From Streptomyces aurantiacus JA 4570 (GTDB lineage: Bacteria > Actinomycetota > Actinomycetes > Streptomycetales > Streptomycetaceae), in the NCBI RefSeq assembly GCF_000414115.1, contig NZ_AOPZ01000198.1, positions 1 to 37,337 of the forward strand: a stretch of 37,337 nt of DNA, in the 5' to 3' direction. Numbering within the stretch: position 1 is the stretch's first letter; every line of letters begins with the position of its first letter. Below, piece by piece: positions 23,974-32,054 of this stretch. Both the position numbers and the translations under genes were made by a program. The notes beneath the pieces were generated by a model. That model was not told the DNA's origin, made no database searches, and saw nothing but the letters and a program-made list of their open reading frames with translations.

Positions 23974-25524
23974 ATGCCCCGCACCCTCCCCACCACCGAA
24001 GAGCTTCGGACCCGCGCCCGCGCCGCCCTCGACCGCGTCGGCGTGACCCTCGACGAAGACGCGGGCGCGGGCCCCGGCGCGGGTGACGTCCAGCACGCCC
24101 GCACCCCCCTCACCGGCGAGGTCCTGTTCCCGGTCCCCGCCACCACCCCGGCCGCCGCGGACGAGGCCGTCGCCGATGCCCGCCGGGCCTTCCTCACCTG
24201 GCGCTCCACCCCGGCGCCCCGGCGGGGCGAACTCGTCCGCCGACTGGGCGAGTTGCTGCGCGCGCACCAAGGTGACCTGGCCGACCTCGTCACCATCGAA
24301 GCGGGCAAGATCCGCTCCGAGGCGCTCGGCGAGGTCCAGGAGATGATCGACATCTGTGACTTCGCGGTCGGGCTCTCACGCCAGTTGTACGGGCGGACCA
24401 TCGCCTCCGAGCGGCCCGGACACCGCCTGGCCGAGACCTGGCATCCGCTGGGCGTCGTCGGCGTCATCTCCGCGTTCAACTTCCCCTGCGCGGTGTGGTC
24501 CTGGAACACCGCCGTGGCGCTGGCCTGCGGCGACACCGTCGTGTGGAAGCCGTCCGAGCTGACGCCGCTCATCTCGCTGGCCTGCGCGCGGCTCCTTGAG
24601 CGGGCGGCCGCGGACGTCGGCGCCCCCGACGGCGTGCACCGGCTGCTCATCGGAGACCGTGCCGTCGGGGAGCGGCTCGTGGACGACTTCCGGGTCGCGC
24701 TCGTCAGCGCCACCGGGTCCACCCGCATGGGGCGCGAGGTGGGGCCGCGCGTCGCCGCGCGGTTCGGGCGGAGCCTGCTGGAACTCGGCGGCAACAACGC
24801 CGCGATCGTCGCGCCCTCCGCCGACCTGGACCTCACGGTGCGCGGCATCGTGTTCGCGGCGGCGGGCACGGCGGGCCAGCGGTGCACCACGCTGCGCCGC
24901 CTCATCGCGCACCGTGACATCGCGGACGCGCTCGTGGCCCGGCTCACCGCCGCGTACGCCCAACTGCCCATCGGCGACCCGTTCGACGAGGCGACGCTCG
25001 TCGGGCCGCTGATCTCCGCCGCCGCGCTCGACCGCATGCAGGAGGCGGTGGCCCGCGCCCAGGCCGAGGGCGGCAAGGTGCTCGTGGGCGGCGGCCGGCG
25101 GCTCGCGGACGTCGCGCCGGACGCCGCGTACGTCGAGCCGGTCGTCGTCCGCATGGGCGCGCAGACCGGTGTCGTACGCGAGGAGACGTTCGCGCCGATT
25201 CTGTACGTGATGACGTACGAGACGCTGGAGGAGGCGATCGCCCTGCACAACGACGTGCCGCAGGGGCTTTCCTCCAGCATCTTCACCCGGGACCAGGCGG
25301 AGGCCGAGCTGTTCCTGTCCGCCGAGGGTTCCGACTGCGGCATCGCGAACGTCAACATCGGCACGTCCGGGGCCGAGATCGGCGGCGCGTTCGGCGGCGA
25401 GAAGGAGACGGGCGGCGGGCGCGAGTCCGGGTCCGACGCCTGGCGGGCGTACATGCGGTCCGCCACGAACACCGTCAACTACTCGGGGCGGCTCGCGCTG
25501 GCCCAGAACATCAGTTTCCTCTAG
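23974..25524 (+). CDS. Aldehyde dehydrogenase, ALDH7/AmaB type (2-aminoadipate semialdehyde dehydrogenase)
   Basis: A 516-residue NAD(P)-dependent dehydrogenase. Catalytic residues are Asn169 (SAFNFP), Glu270 (LELGGNN) and Cys304 (AGQRCTTLRR). The C-terminal GGEKETGGGRESGSDAW and RSATNTVNYS are characteristic of the ALDH7 group, which oxidises 2-aminoadipate-6-semialdehyde/piperideine-6-carboxylate to 2-aminoadipate. The next steps, transamination to 2-oxoadipate and its decarboxylation by the HglS homologue upstream, link the genes into a lysine/pipecolate route; the aminotransferase is not in the window. GAGGAG at 23961-23966 lies 7 nt before the ATG. It is the last gene of the operon. Confidence 0.9.
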   Translation: MPRTLPTTEELRTRARAALDRVGVTLDEDAGAGPGAGDVQHARTPLTGEVLFPVPATTPAAADEAVADARRAFLTWRSTPAPRRGELVRRLGELLRAHQGDLADLVTIEAGKIRSEALGEVQEMIDICDFAVGLSRQLYGRTIASERPGHRLAETWHPLGVVGVISAFNFPCAVWSWNTAVALACGDTVVWKPSELTPLISLACARLLERAAADVGAPDGVHRLLIGDRAVGERLVDDFRVALVSATGSTRMGREVGPRVAARFGRSLLELGGNNAAIVAPSADLDLTVRGIVFAAAGTAGQRCTTLRRLIAHRDIADALVARLTAAYAQLPIGDPFDEATLVGPLISAAALDRMQEAVARAQAEGGKVLVGGGRRLADVAPDAAYVEPVVVRMGAQTGVVREETFAPILYVMTYETLEEAIALHNDVPQGLSSSIFTRDQAEAELFLSAEGSDCGIANVNIGTSGAEIGGAFGGEKETGGGRESGSDAWRAYMRSATNTVNYSGRLALAQNISFL

Positions 25525-25525
25525 A

Positions 25526-25541
25526 TAGAACGTTCGTTTTA
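25526..25541. promoter_or_regulatory. Orphan TetR-like operator
   Basis: TAGAACG-TT-CGTTTTA is a 16-bp dyad with one mismatch between arms. Read from the other strand it is TAAAACGAACGTTCTA, a form frequent before TetR-family genes in actinomycetes. It starts 1 nt after the dehydrogenase stop, between two convergent gene ends, with no TetR gene adjacent. It may be a leftover of a lost regulator. Confidence 0.5.
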
Positions 25542-25555
25542 GCCGGATGAGGTTC

Positions 25556-26086
25556 TCACGCTGTGTACCGTCGGCCGGACACCGCCCCCGCCCGCGTGCG
25601 GAGGGCGGTCAGGTCCAGGCTGTAGGCGACCCCGGGGCGGCCGTCCAGCTCGGTGTCGCCCGCGGGGACGAAGCCGGTGCGGGCGAGGACGGCCTCCGAG
25701 CCCGGGTTGTCCCGGGTCGTCGAGGCGCGCAGGGACGTCAGGCCGTACTCCGTGGCCGCGAGCAGGCACACCTTCTCGACGGCCGACGTGGCGAGCCCCT
25801 GGCGGGCGGCGCTCCGGGCGACGCGGTAGCCCAGCTCGGCCGAACCGCCCGCCACGTCCACGAGGTTGACCCGGCCGACGATCTCGCCGTCGCCGCCCAC
25901 CAGTACGTGGAAGTGGCACGCGCCGGTCTCCTGCTCGGCCAGGAGCGCGGCGTGCCGTGCCGCGAACTCGGTGAAGTACGCGTCGCCGCGATCCGGGACC
26001 GACGCGGCGAAGTAGGCGCGGTTCTCCCGCTCGAAGGCGAGGAGGGCCGGGGCGTGGTCGGCGCGCAGGCGCTGGAGTTCGGGCAT
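25556..26086 (-). CDS. GNAT-family N-acetyltransferase (RimJ/RimL-like)
   Basis: A 176-residue acetyl-CoA-dependent acetyltransferase. The strand-4/acetyl-CoA region is AELGYRVARSAARQGLATSAVEKV, with the pyrophosphate-binding RQGLAT. LRASTTRDNPGSEAVLARTGFV is the usual follow-on of the RimJ-like group. The acceptor is unknown. No ribosome site precedes the ATG at 26086, but TACCGT lies 6 nt before it, a -10-like placement that suggests a leaderless mRNA. It converges on the dehydrogenase gene. Confidence 0.88.
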   Translation of the reverse strand: MPELQRLRADHAPALLAFERENRAYFAASVPDRGDAYFTEFAARHAALLAEQETGACHFHVLVGGDGEIVGRVNLVDVAGGSAELGYRVARSAARQGLATSAVEKVCLLAATEYGLTSLRASTTRDNPGSEAVLARTGFVPAGDTELDGRPGVAYSLDLTALRTRAGAVSGRRYTA

Positions 26087-26134
26087 GGGAGAACGGTACG
26101 GCGGCGGGGGGCCCGGCGGCAGGGGCGCCAGCCC

Positions 26135-26950
26135 TTAGCCGCGCGGCTCGACGTGGAACCCGAACGCCACCCCGCCGACCCCCACCGCGGTGACACCGCC
26201 GTCCACCGTGAGGGTCGCGCCGTTGACGTACGACGCGGCGGGGGAGAGCAGCCAGCCGATCGCCTCGGCGACCTCTTCGGGGCGGCCGGGGCGGCCGGTG
26301 GGGGTGAGCCGGGTGGCCTGTTCGTACGCGGCCTCGATGCCCTCCGCGCCCGTGCCGAGCCCGGCGTCGTCGGCGAACTTGCCCATCCGCCAGTCCGCCA
26401 TCTCCGTACGCACCCAGCCCGGGCACACGATGTTGGCGCGCAGCCCCCGCGAGCCGTAGTCCACGGCGACCGAGCGGCAGAGCTGGAGGAGGGCCGCCTT
26501 GGAGGTGGCGTACGCGGCGTTGGCGGCGCTGTTCTGCAGCGCGGCGACCGACGCCACCGCGACGACCGAGCCGCGCGCTTCGAGCAGGTGCGGCAGCGCG
26601 GCGCGCAGAAGCAGGAAGGGGCCGGTGAGGTTGGTGTTCATGACCCTGGCCCAGTCCTCGGGGGAGAGGTCGCCGACCGCGCCGGGGTGGCCGACGCCCG
26701 CGTTGAGGACGAGCCCGTCCAGGCGGCCGTACGCCCGCGTGGTGACCTCGACCAGCTCGGCGACGGCGGCCGGGTCGGCGGCGTCGGAGGGGTGGGCGAG
26801 GGCGCCGGTCTCCTCGGCGATCTTCTCCAGGGGCTCGGGGCGGCGGCCGGAGACGACGACCCGGTGTCCCGCGGCCCGCAACTGGCGGGCGGTGGCGGCG
26901 CCGATGCCCGTTCCGCCGCCGGTGACGATGACAACTCGGCTCTCCGCCAT
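26135..26950 (-). CDS. Short-chain dehydrogenase/reductase
   Basis: A 271-residue SDR oxidoreductase. The cofactor motif is TGGGTGIG (10-17), the NAG motif is at LNAGVGH, and the catalytic set is Ser in ASVAALQNS and Tyr-x3-Lys in YATSK. Arg residues after the first strand (SGRRPE) favour NADP(H). The C-terminal NGATLTVDGG is typical of the classical group, with a further 20-residue tail. The start at 26950 has GGAGG 9 nt upstream. The substrate cannot be told; the nearest neighbours, an acetyltransferase and a small secreted protein, give no pathway. Confidence 0.9.
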   Translation of the reverse strand: MAESRVVIVTGGGTGIGAATARQLRAAGHRVVVSGRRPEPLEKIAEETGALAHPSDAADPAAVAELVEVTTRAYGRLDGLVLNAGVGHPGAVGDLSPEDWARVMNTNLTGPFLLLRAALPHLLEARGSVVAVASVAALQNSAANAAYATSKAALLQLCRSVAVDYGSRGLRANIVCPGWVRTEMADWRMGKFADDAGLGTGAEGIEAAYEQATRLTPTGRPGRPEEVAEAIGWLLSPAASYVNGATLTVDGGVTAVGVGGVAFGFHVEPRG

Positions 26951-27143
26951 GGGTGTTCGGCCTCCGTGTTCCCGGGTGTGCCGGAGCCCGTGCCGGACCC
27001 CGGCGACCAGGGTCGCACGCGGCGCCGTCCCACCGCGTGCGACCCTCCCGTCACCCCCGCCCACCCCGGTCCGGTTGCCCATGGGGGCCGCAGCCGGAGC
27101 GGGCGGTCAGCTGTGGGCGGGGGTGCGCACACGGGGGTGGTGG

Positions 27144-27434
27144 TCAGTGGAGGTAGACGCTGGCTCCGAACTCGGAGACCGTCTCGTCACCGGGATTGAC
27201 GAGTTCGATGACCTGACCGGAACAGCCCGGGCTCGAGAAGACGAGCGCGACCTCGTCCGTGTAGTTGGAGACGCTCAGGGGCCAGCGGTCCGAGTCGTAG
27301 CAGCCACTGGGTTCTTCGTACGCCGTGCCGTTGACGATGAGCACCCCGTCGGCCGCTACGGCGGAGCCCGGGACCGCGAAGGCGAGCATTCCCGCCGCCA
27401 TCAGGGAGCCTACTGTCAGCGCGAAACGACGCAT
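27144..27434 (-). CDS. Small secreted protein with a two-cysteine domain
   Basis: A 96-residue exported protein. The signal peptide covers residues 1-29 (MRRFALTV... ending SAVAA). The mature 67 residues have two Cys (EEPSGCYDSDRW and SSPGCSGQVIEL), probably disulfide-bonded, and a beta-rich pattern ending EFGASVYLH. Similar small secreted proteins are common in Streptomyces and recall the I36 inhibitor/crystallin-like fold, but function is unknown. The start at 27434 is preferred to ATG 27440 because AGGAGG is 8 nt upstream of it and only 2 nt from the other. Confidence 0.75.
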   Translation of the reverse strand: MRRFALTVGSLMAAGMLAFAVPGSAVAADGVLIVNGTAYEEPSGCYDSDRWPLSVSNYTDEVALVFSSPGCSGQVIELVNPGDETVSEFGASVYLH

Positions 27435-27569
27435 GGGCATTCCTCCTGCCTGCCGGAGCCGCCGGTCACGGCCCTCGTGGACACCGACCGTACGCGATCA
27501 TGCACGTACCGTCACCGGGCGTGCGGGGGCTCAAGATCCCCTGCGCACTGCGCCGTTCACGCCGTCCGT

Positions 27570-27851
27570 GTGCTACGGTGCGGACAGCACGTGTGTACGC
27601 CCCCTCTGGGCGCCCGTGCTTCTCCTCCCCGTTTCGGGCCTCTCGTTTCACACGCGTCTCCTTATATCTCGCGTGTCATGTGGTTCCTCCCGTCTCGGGT
27701 TCCGTTTCAGCGACTTGCCTGCTCGCGGCGCTCGGTTCCAGTTCCTGGGCCTCGATGCCGCCGCGGTCCCGCGAGTCCGCCCGCCCGCAAGGCGTGAACT
27801 CTCCGCCTCGCCGGGCCTCCCGTTCGCCTGTCCGCGAAAGGACCCACCACC
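27570..27851 (+). promoter_or_regulatory. Long pyrimidine-rich leader of the Rho paralogue gene
   Basis: The 417-bp gap 27435-27851 holds no gene. A TACGGT hexamer at 27574-27579 may be a -10 box. From 27601 to 27720 I count 47 C, 39 T, 27 G and 7 A (72% pyrimidine, C well above G), with C/T runs around 27620-27660. An imperfect direct repeat is present (27629-27650 and 27690-27709). C-rich, G-poor RNA is the preferred Rho entry site, so autogenous attenuation is possible. AAAGGA (27836-27841) serves the ATG. Confidence 0.5.
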
Positions 27852-29015
27852 ATGACCAGCCAGACCCTCCGCAGCGGTGTCCTGGACATCGCACGCCCCG
27901 GCACCGGCCGCGCCGCCCCCAACGGGCACCTCCGCGTCGCCGGCTGCCTGCCCGGGCCGGGCGACCTGCTCGTCCCGGCCGGCCTCATCCGTCAACACGG
28001 CCTGCGTACCGGCGACTTCGTCGAGGGCGTCTGCGGCGACAAGCCGGGCGTGCTCGCCGCCGTCGCCCGCGTCAACGGCCGCGCGCCCCAAGAGCAGGGC
28101 GCAAGGCCCAAGTTCGGCGACCTCACTCCGCTGCACCCGCGCGAGCGGCTGCGCCTGGAGACGGCCGGCGGCTCCGTCGCCACCCGTGTCGTCGACCTCG
28201 TCTCACCCGTCGGCAAGGGCCAGCGCGGCCTCATCGTCGCGCCGCCGCGCACCGGCAAGACCGTGCTGCTCCAGCAACTCGCCGCCGCCGTCGCCGCCAA
28301 CCACCCCGAGTGCCACCTCATGGTCGTCCTGCTCGACGAACGCCCCGAGGAAGTCACCGAGATGCGCCGCTCCGTACGCGGTGAGGTCCTCGCCTCCACC
28401 TTCGACCGCCCGCCCAAGACGCACATCGCGCTCGCCGAACTCGCCGTCGAGCGCGCCAAGCGGCTCGTCGAGGAGGGCCGCGACGTCGTGATGCTCTTCG
28501 ACTCGCTCACCCGGCTGTGCCGCGCCTACAACAACTCCGCGGCCTCCGGCGGCCGCACCCTCAGCGGCGGCGTCGACGCGGCCTCCGTGCAGGGACCCAA
28601 GCGCCTCTTCGGCGCCGCGCGCCTCGCCGAGGAGGGCGGCTCCCTGACCATGCTCGCGACCGTCCTCGTCGAGACCGGTTCCCGCGCCGACGACTACTAC
28701 TTCGAAGAGCTCAAGTCCACCGGCAACATGGAGCTGCGCCTGGACCGCAGACTCGCCGACCGACGCGTGTTCCCGGCCGTCGACGTCACCCCCTCCGGCA
28801 CACGCCGCGAGGAACTCCTCGTACCGGCCGACGAGTTGACCGCCGTACGCGGCCTGCGCCGCGCCCTGGGCCTCCGGGGCACGCGCGACACCCGCGACGC
28901 CCGCGAAGGAGGCAGCGGCCTCGAAGTGCTCCTCGACCACATCCGCCGGACGCCCAGCAACGCGGCCTTCCTGCGACAGGTACGCGAGACGGTGCCCAAG
29001 GCCACGGCGGCGTGA
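27852..29015 (+). CDS. Short Rho transcription-termination factor paralogue
   Basis: A 387-residue Rho family ATPase. The hexameric motor part is well kept: Walker [11 protein letters not shown] (129-138), Walker [12 protein letters not shown] (Asp217), Q-loop [19 protein letters not shown] with Arg235 at the usual Lys, R-loop Lys288 in [11 protein letters not shown], and the arginine-finger segment SGTRREELL. The N-terminus is short: the usual N-terminal helix bundle and the long actinobacterial insertion are missing. In the cold-shock-like primary RNA-binding domain, the GFGFLR motif of canonical Rho reads GTGRAA (17-22), so the RNA-stacking aromatics are gone. The housekeeping Rho of Streptomyces is much longer, so this is a second copy. 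It may act on special RNAs or modulate the main Rho. It ends 5 nt from the convergent next gene. Confidence 0.9.
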   Translation: MTSQTLRSGVLDIARPGTGRAAPNGHLRVAGCLPGPGDLLVPAGLIRQHGLRTGDFVEGVCGDKPGVLAAVARVNGRAPQEQGARPKFGDLTPLHPRERLRLETAGGSVATRVVDLVSPVGKGQRGLIVAPPRTGKTVLLQQLAAAVAANHPECHLMVVLLDERPEEVTEMRRSVRGEVLASTFDRPPKTHIALAELAVERAKRLVEEGRDVVMLFDSLTRLCRAYNNSAASGGRTLSGGVDAASVQGPKRLFGAARLAEEGGSLTMLATVLVETGSRADDYYFEELKSTGNMELRLDRRLADRRVFPAVDVTPSGTRREELLVPADELTAVRGLRRALGLRGTRDTRDAREGGSGLEVLLDHIRRTPSNAAFLRQVRETVPKATAA

Positions 29016-29020
29016 GCCGA

Positions 29021-29518
29021 TCACAACTTCGAGAAGCGGGCCCTCCAGGACCAGCCCATGTCGAGCACGGTGTCCCGCAGGGGGTTCTTCAGGTCGGCGG
29101 TGTCGTACCTGTCCGTCTTCTGGATACGCCGCTTCCCGTCCGGCCCGCGCTCGATCACCCGGGACCCGGATACCCACCGGAACTGCCCTCGGCCCCAGGT
29201 GTAGATGTCGCCGTCCGAGTTGCCCAGCTGCCATTGGTAGTCCAGACAGCGGACCTGGCACTCGTCCGGCATCAGGCGCATCCGCGTCTGCAGGACCGAG
29301 TCCTCATTGACCCGGTGAAAGTACTTCCGCCAGACGGGGTCCGTGCAGTGCCAGTCCGCCACCAGGTCGGCGCCCTCGTCCGGGGTGCCGTCGCGTATGG
29401 TCCAGGGCGCTTCGGGACAATTGAGGTCGAGCAGCGCCTCGATGACCTCGTCCGGCGTACGGGGCGCGATGCCGTCGGGGGGACGTGTGACGCGTTCGAA
29501 GCGGCTGAAGAGACCCAT
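29021..29518 (-). CDS. Hypothetical protein, last gene of the WXG cassette
   Basis: A 165-residue soluble protein that I do not recognise. It has acidic and aromatic content (PWTIRDGTPDEGADLVADWHC, FRWVSGSRVIERGPDG), three Cys and no signal peptide. It starts 9 nt after the LpqN-like gene, so it is the fourth gene of the WXG-protein operon. Its downstream place would suit an immunity protein or chaperone, but there is no sequence proof. Confidence 0.72.
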   Translation of the reverse strand: MGLFSRFERVTRPPDGIAPRTPDEVIEALLDLNCPEAPWTIRDGTPDEGADLVADWHCTDPVWRKYFHRVNEDSVLQTRMRLMPDECQVRCLDYQWQLGNSDGDIYTWGRGQFRWVSGSRVIERGPDGKRRIQKTDRYDTADLKNPLRDTVLDMGWSWRARFSKL

Positions 29519-29527
29519 GGGAGCAAC

Positions 29528-30034
29528 CTATTCGGATGGGTTTTGTGTATCGGGGGTCGGGCGCACTGTGGCCACGATGTCCCGGAAGTCCTCCAGGACG
29601 TCGTCGTGCTGGGCCGCGGTGGCGGTCAGGATGAGCCGGACCACCACGCGCCGGCCCGGGTCGTGGACGTCGAGGAGGGACAGATACACCTGGGACTGCG
29701 TGAGTTCGCGGCGCACGCCGTTGACGGCGGTGGTGAGGGCGAGTGTCTGCGTCAGGCCGGGGGCTGCGGCGGAGCCGATCTCGCGGCGGCTGGTGACGTC
29801 CAGAGTCTCGGCGACCCCGGCCAGGTCCGCCACCGACTCGTCACCGATCTCGGCCAGGGGCGCCGCGTCCGGTCGATACGCGCTGTCGACGGTCACATTG
29901 GCGGTGAAACCGTCGTCCGGGTGCGCGTGGAGCGCGACGAAGGCGGCGTCCGGAACGCCCATCCGCTCCGGGGACGCCGCGTGCCAGCCCTCTGGGAGCC
30001 GTAGCTCAAGAGGCACGGGCATCGGGCTGGGCAT
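29528..30034 (-). CDS. LpqN/Mog1-PsbP-like protein, type VII secretion-associated type
   Basis: A 168-residue protein with the pattern of the PsbP/Mog1-like fold (LELRLPEGWHA at the start; AFVALHAHPDDGFTANVTVD; closing VVVRLILTATAAQHDDVLEDFRDIVATVRP). Similar proteins, often labelled LpqN or DUF1795-like, are found beside type VII secretion substrates. It has no signal peptide. It is placed third in the operon after the two WXG proteins. The family call is from pattern only. Confidence 0.65.
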   Translation of the reverse strand: MPSPMPVPLELRLPEGWHAASPERMGVPDAAFVALHAHPDDGFTANVTVDSAYRPDAAPLAEIGDESVADLAGVAETLDVTSRREIGSAAAPGLTQTLALTTAVNGVRRELTQSQVYLSLLDVHDPGRRVVVRLILTATAAQHDDVLEDFRDIVATVRPTPDTQNPSE

Positions 30035-30099
30035 GGTGTTCTCGCTTCCGTAGGCGTGTGGGTCTGCCGTGTGTGTGGGGTTTCCGGATAGGACCGGGC

Positions 30100-31434
30100 T
30101 CAGGGACGCAGACTGCGCAGCCCGTCCGTGACACCGCCCGCGATGTCCCTGACCTTCCCGGCCCCGTCACCGAGCACGCCGACCGCGTCCTTGGCGGTGT
30201 CCACCACCTTGCCCGGCTCCACCGTGAATTCCAGGCCGATGGCGCCGGGCCCGAGGCCGGCCTTGGCGCCGATCTTGTACTTTCCGTCCTCGTCTCTGTA
30301 GAGCAGCTTGCCCTCCACGCCAACCCCGTTCCAGCCCTCGGCCGTGGCGCCCACGCCGATGCCGCCGGCGTCGCCGCCCCCGGCGACCCCGTATTTCGCC
30401 CCGGCGAACAGCTTTCCTCCGGCCGCGAATCCGTCCAAGCCCGCCTTCGCCTCGCCCGATGCCTCGGCCCCGGCGAACCCGGTCCCTCGGCCGTAGGCAC
30501 CGAAGTTCCCCGCCTCCGCCCGCCCTTCGGCCATCCCCCGTACCCCGGCTGACGCTTCGCCGTTGAGGCTGACACCGGTATTGGTGATGTCGATGCCTCC
30601 CGTGATCCTGGCCCCGCCATAGACATCAGCGATGCCGGAGAACGTCCGGTTGCCGTCGGTCAGCTTCCCGTCCGCGGTCAGGTGGAATCCGTCGGCCGCC
30701 AGCTTGGCCATGCCCTGCCTGCCGTACCCCGGCCCGGTGAGGGAGTAGTCGATGCCGGGCCCGGTGAGCTCGACATTGCCGTCGGCCTGCCACGATGTGC
30801 CGTCCGGCGAGGCGCCGCCCGAAGGGGCGCGGCAGGGCTTGTCCAAGTCCCCGTCGGCGTACGGGTTGAAGCCGACGGCGCCACGGCCTGCGGGGACGCT
30901 GCCTGCCGCGCGCGCCAGCGCCTGCCGCACACCCTGGTCGGCGTCGTCCACGGCCCGTACCGTGTCGGCGATCCGCTCGGTCCACTCCCGCTCCGCGCTG
31001 CGGGCCTCGGCCATCACGCGCGCGTAGTCGGGGTCGTTGTCGATGCTCCCGGCCCCGGAGCGCTTGTCGAGGCCGACGTACGTGGCCCGGCCCGAGCTGT
31101 CGACCTTGAAGTCCTGCGCCTCGGCGTCGCCGACCAGGTCGCGCAGGGACTTCTGCATCCCGGTCAGCTTGGTGTGCGCCTGCTTGAGCAGGCTTGCGAG
31201 GGCCAGCGCCTCGTGTCTGGCCGCCGCGTACTCGAACCCCGTCGCCGTGGCCGTCTTCTGGTGCGCGCGGAAGGCAACTCCCTCCCACTTGCCGTTGGCC
31301 AGCGCCCGCGGGACCTGCTTCTCGTAGTCGTCCTTGAGTTCGCCGAATCGTTCGCCCATCTTCCGCCAGGCGTCGGACACGTCCGCCAGCGGCGACAGGT
31401 CGGCGGTCATCACGTCCTGATACGTCAGTGCCAC
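30100..31434 (-). CDS. WXG-domain putative type VII secretion substrate with glycine-rich region
   Basis: A 444-residue protein. Residues 1-100 form a helical hairpin with the WXG motif WEG at 50-52 (ALANGKWEGVAFRAHQ), typical of ESX/type VII substrates. A second helical stretch (about 150-195) follows. Residues 230-420 are rich in Gly and Ala with repeated short modules (GVSLNGEASAGVRG, FAGAEASGEAKAG, GGKLFAGAKYG, GVGVEGKLLY). The end (VVDTAKDAVGVLGDG) shows no known toxin domain. It has no Sec signal, in line with ESX export. The GTG start at 31434 has a run of G upstream and is 17 nt after the smaller WXG gene. A structural or membrane-active secreted effector is possible. Confidence 0.75.
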   Translation of the reverse strand: MALTYQDVMTADLSPLADVSDAWRKMGERFGELKDDYEKQVPRALANGKWEGVAFRAHQKTATATGFEYAAARHEALALASLLKQAHTKLTGMQKSLRDLVGDAEAQDFKVDSSGRATYVGLDKRSGAGSIDNDPDYARVMAEARSAEREWTERIADTVRAVDDADQGVRQALARAAGSVPAGRGAVGFNPYADGDLDKPCRAPSGGASPDGTSWQADGNVELTGPGIDYSLTGPGYGRQGMAKLAADGFHLTADGKLTDGNRTFSGIADVYGGARITGGIDITNTGVSLNGEASAGVRGMAEGRAEAGNFGAYGRGTGFAGAEASGEAKAGLDGFAAGGKLFAGAKYGVAGGGDAGGIGVGATAEGWNGVGVEGKLLYRDEDGKYKIGAKAGLGPGAIGLEFTVEPGKVVDTAKDAVGVLGDGAGKVRDIAGGVTDGLRSLRP

Positions 31435-31451
31435 GGTCCCCCCCCGGGATG

Positions 31452-31922
31452 TCACATGCGGTCGAAAGCGCTGGACGGGTTCCGCAGTACGCCGATGCCC
31501 TCGACCTGGGACCCGATGCCGACGTCCGGCGAGTGCAGGGCGTTCTTCGCGCCGCGCAGGCCGTTCATCTCCTGGTGCAGTCGGCTGAGCAGCGCCGAAG
31601 TCTGGCCCTGCCACACCGTCATGGCGTCGGAGAGTCCCTTGTACGTGTCCCAGCTCGACAGGCTCCCGCTCAGTCCCGTGTCGGGCTTCCCCATGCCGCC
31701 CTGCGGCGAGCCCGGACCGGCCAGCGGCGCGTGCACCTGGCCGCCGCTCTCGGCCATACGCGCGGCGGCCTTCGTGTCCGGAAGGAGGCGGTTCTCCATG
31801 AACAGGACGGCGCGCTTCTTGTCCGTCGCCGAACTCGCCAGCGACACCTCCCCGGCACCGCCCCACGCGGGATCCGTCTGAGCCAGTTGCATGCGCTGGT
31901 CCGCGGAGTTCTCAGAACTCAT
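31452..31922 (-). CDS. Small WXG-motif protein, likely partner of the downstream substrate
   Basis: A 156-residue, mainly helical protein without a signal peptide. WQG at 104-106 lies between two helices (LSDAMTVWQGQTSALLSRLHQEM), as in ESX family members, though the protein is longer than the usual 100 residues. ESX proteins act in pairs, so it probably dimerises with the 444-residue protein encoded just downstream. The ATG at 31922 is preferred over an upstream frame because GGGGGTGG precedes it closely. It is the first gene of the four-gene operon. Confidence 0.68.
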   Translation of the reverse strand: MSSENSADQRMQLAQTDPAWGGAGEVSLASSATDKKRAVLFMENRLLPDTKAAARMAESGGQVHAPLAGPGSPQGGMGKPDTGLSGSLSSWDTYKGLSDAMTVWQGQTSALLSRLHQEMNGLRGAKNALHSPDVGIGSQVEGIGVLRNPSSAFDRM

Positions 31923-32009
31923 GGCCACCCCCGTCGCCTGTTCGCGCCCTCGCTCGCGCACATCGCTGAGCGGGCGGGCGCCGTCCAGACGTCAGACTAA
32001 CGTTCTAGC

Positions 32010-32041
32010 GCCAATTCCCTTGCGTAAACCAGCGAATTGGC
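32010..32041. promoter_or_regulatory. Inverted repeat upstream of the WXG operon
   Basis: GCCAATTC (32010-32017) and GAATTGGC (32034-32041) form a perfect 8-bp dyad with a 16-nt spacer, in a locally AT-rich stretch. It lies between the metalloprotease stop and the WXG operon start. It may be an operator; a matching promoter is not clear. Confidence 0.35.
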
Positions 32042-32054
32042 CGGATAGATGGCC

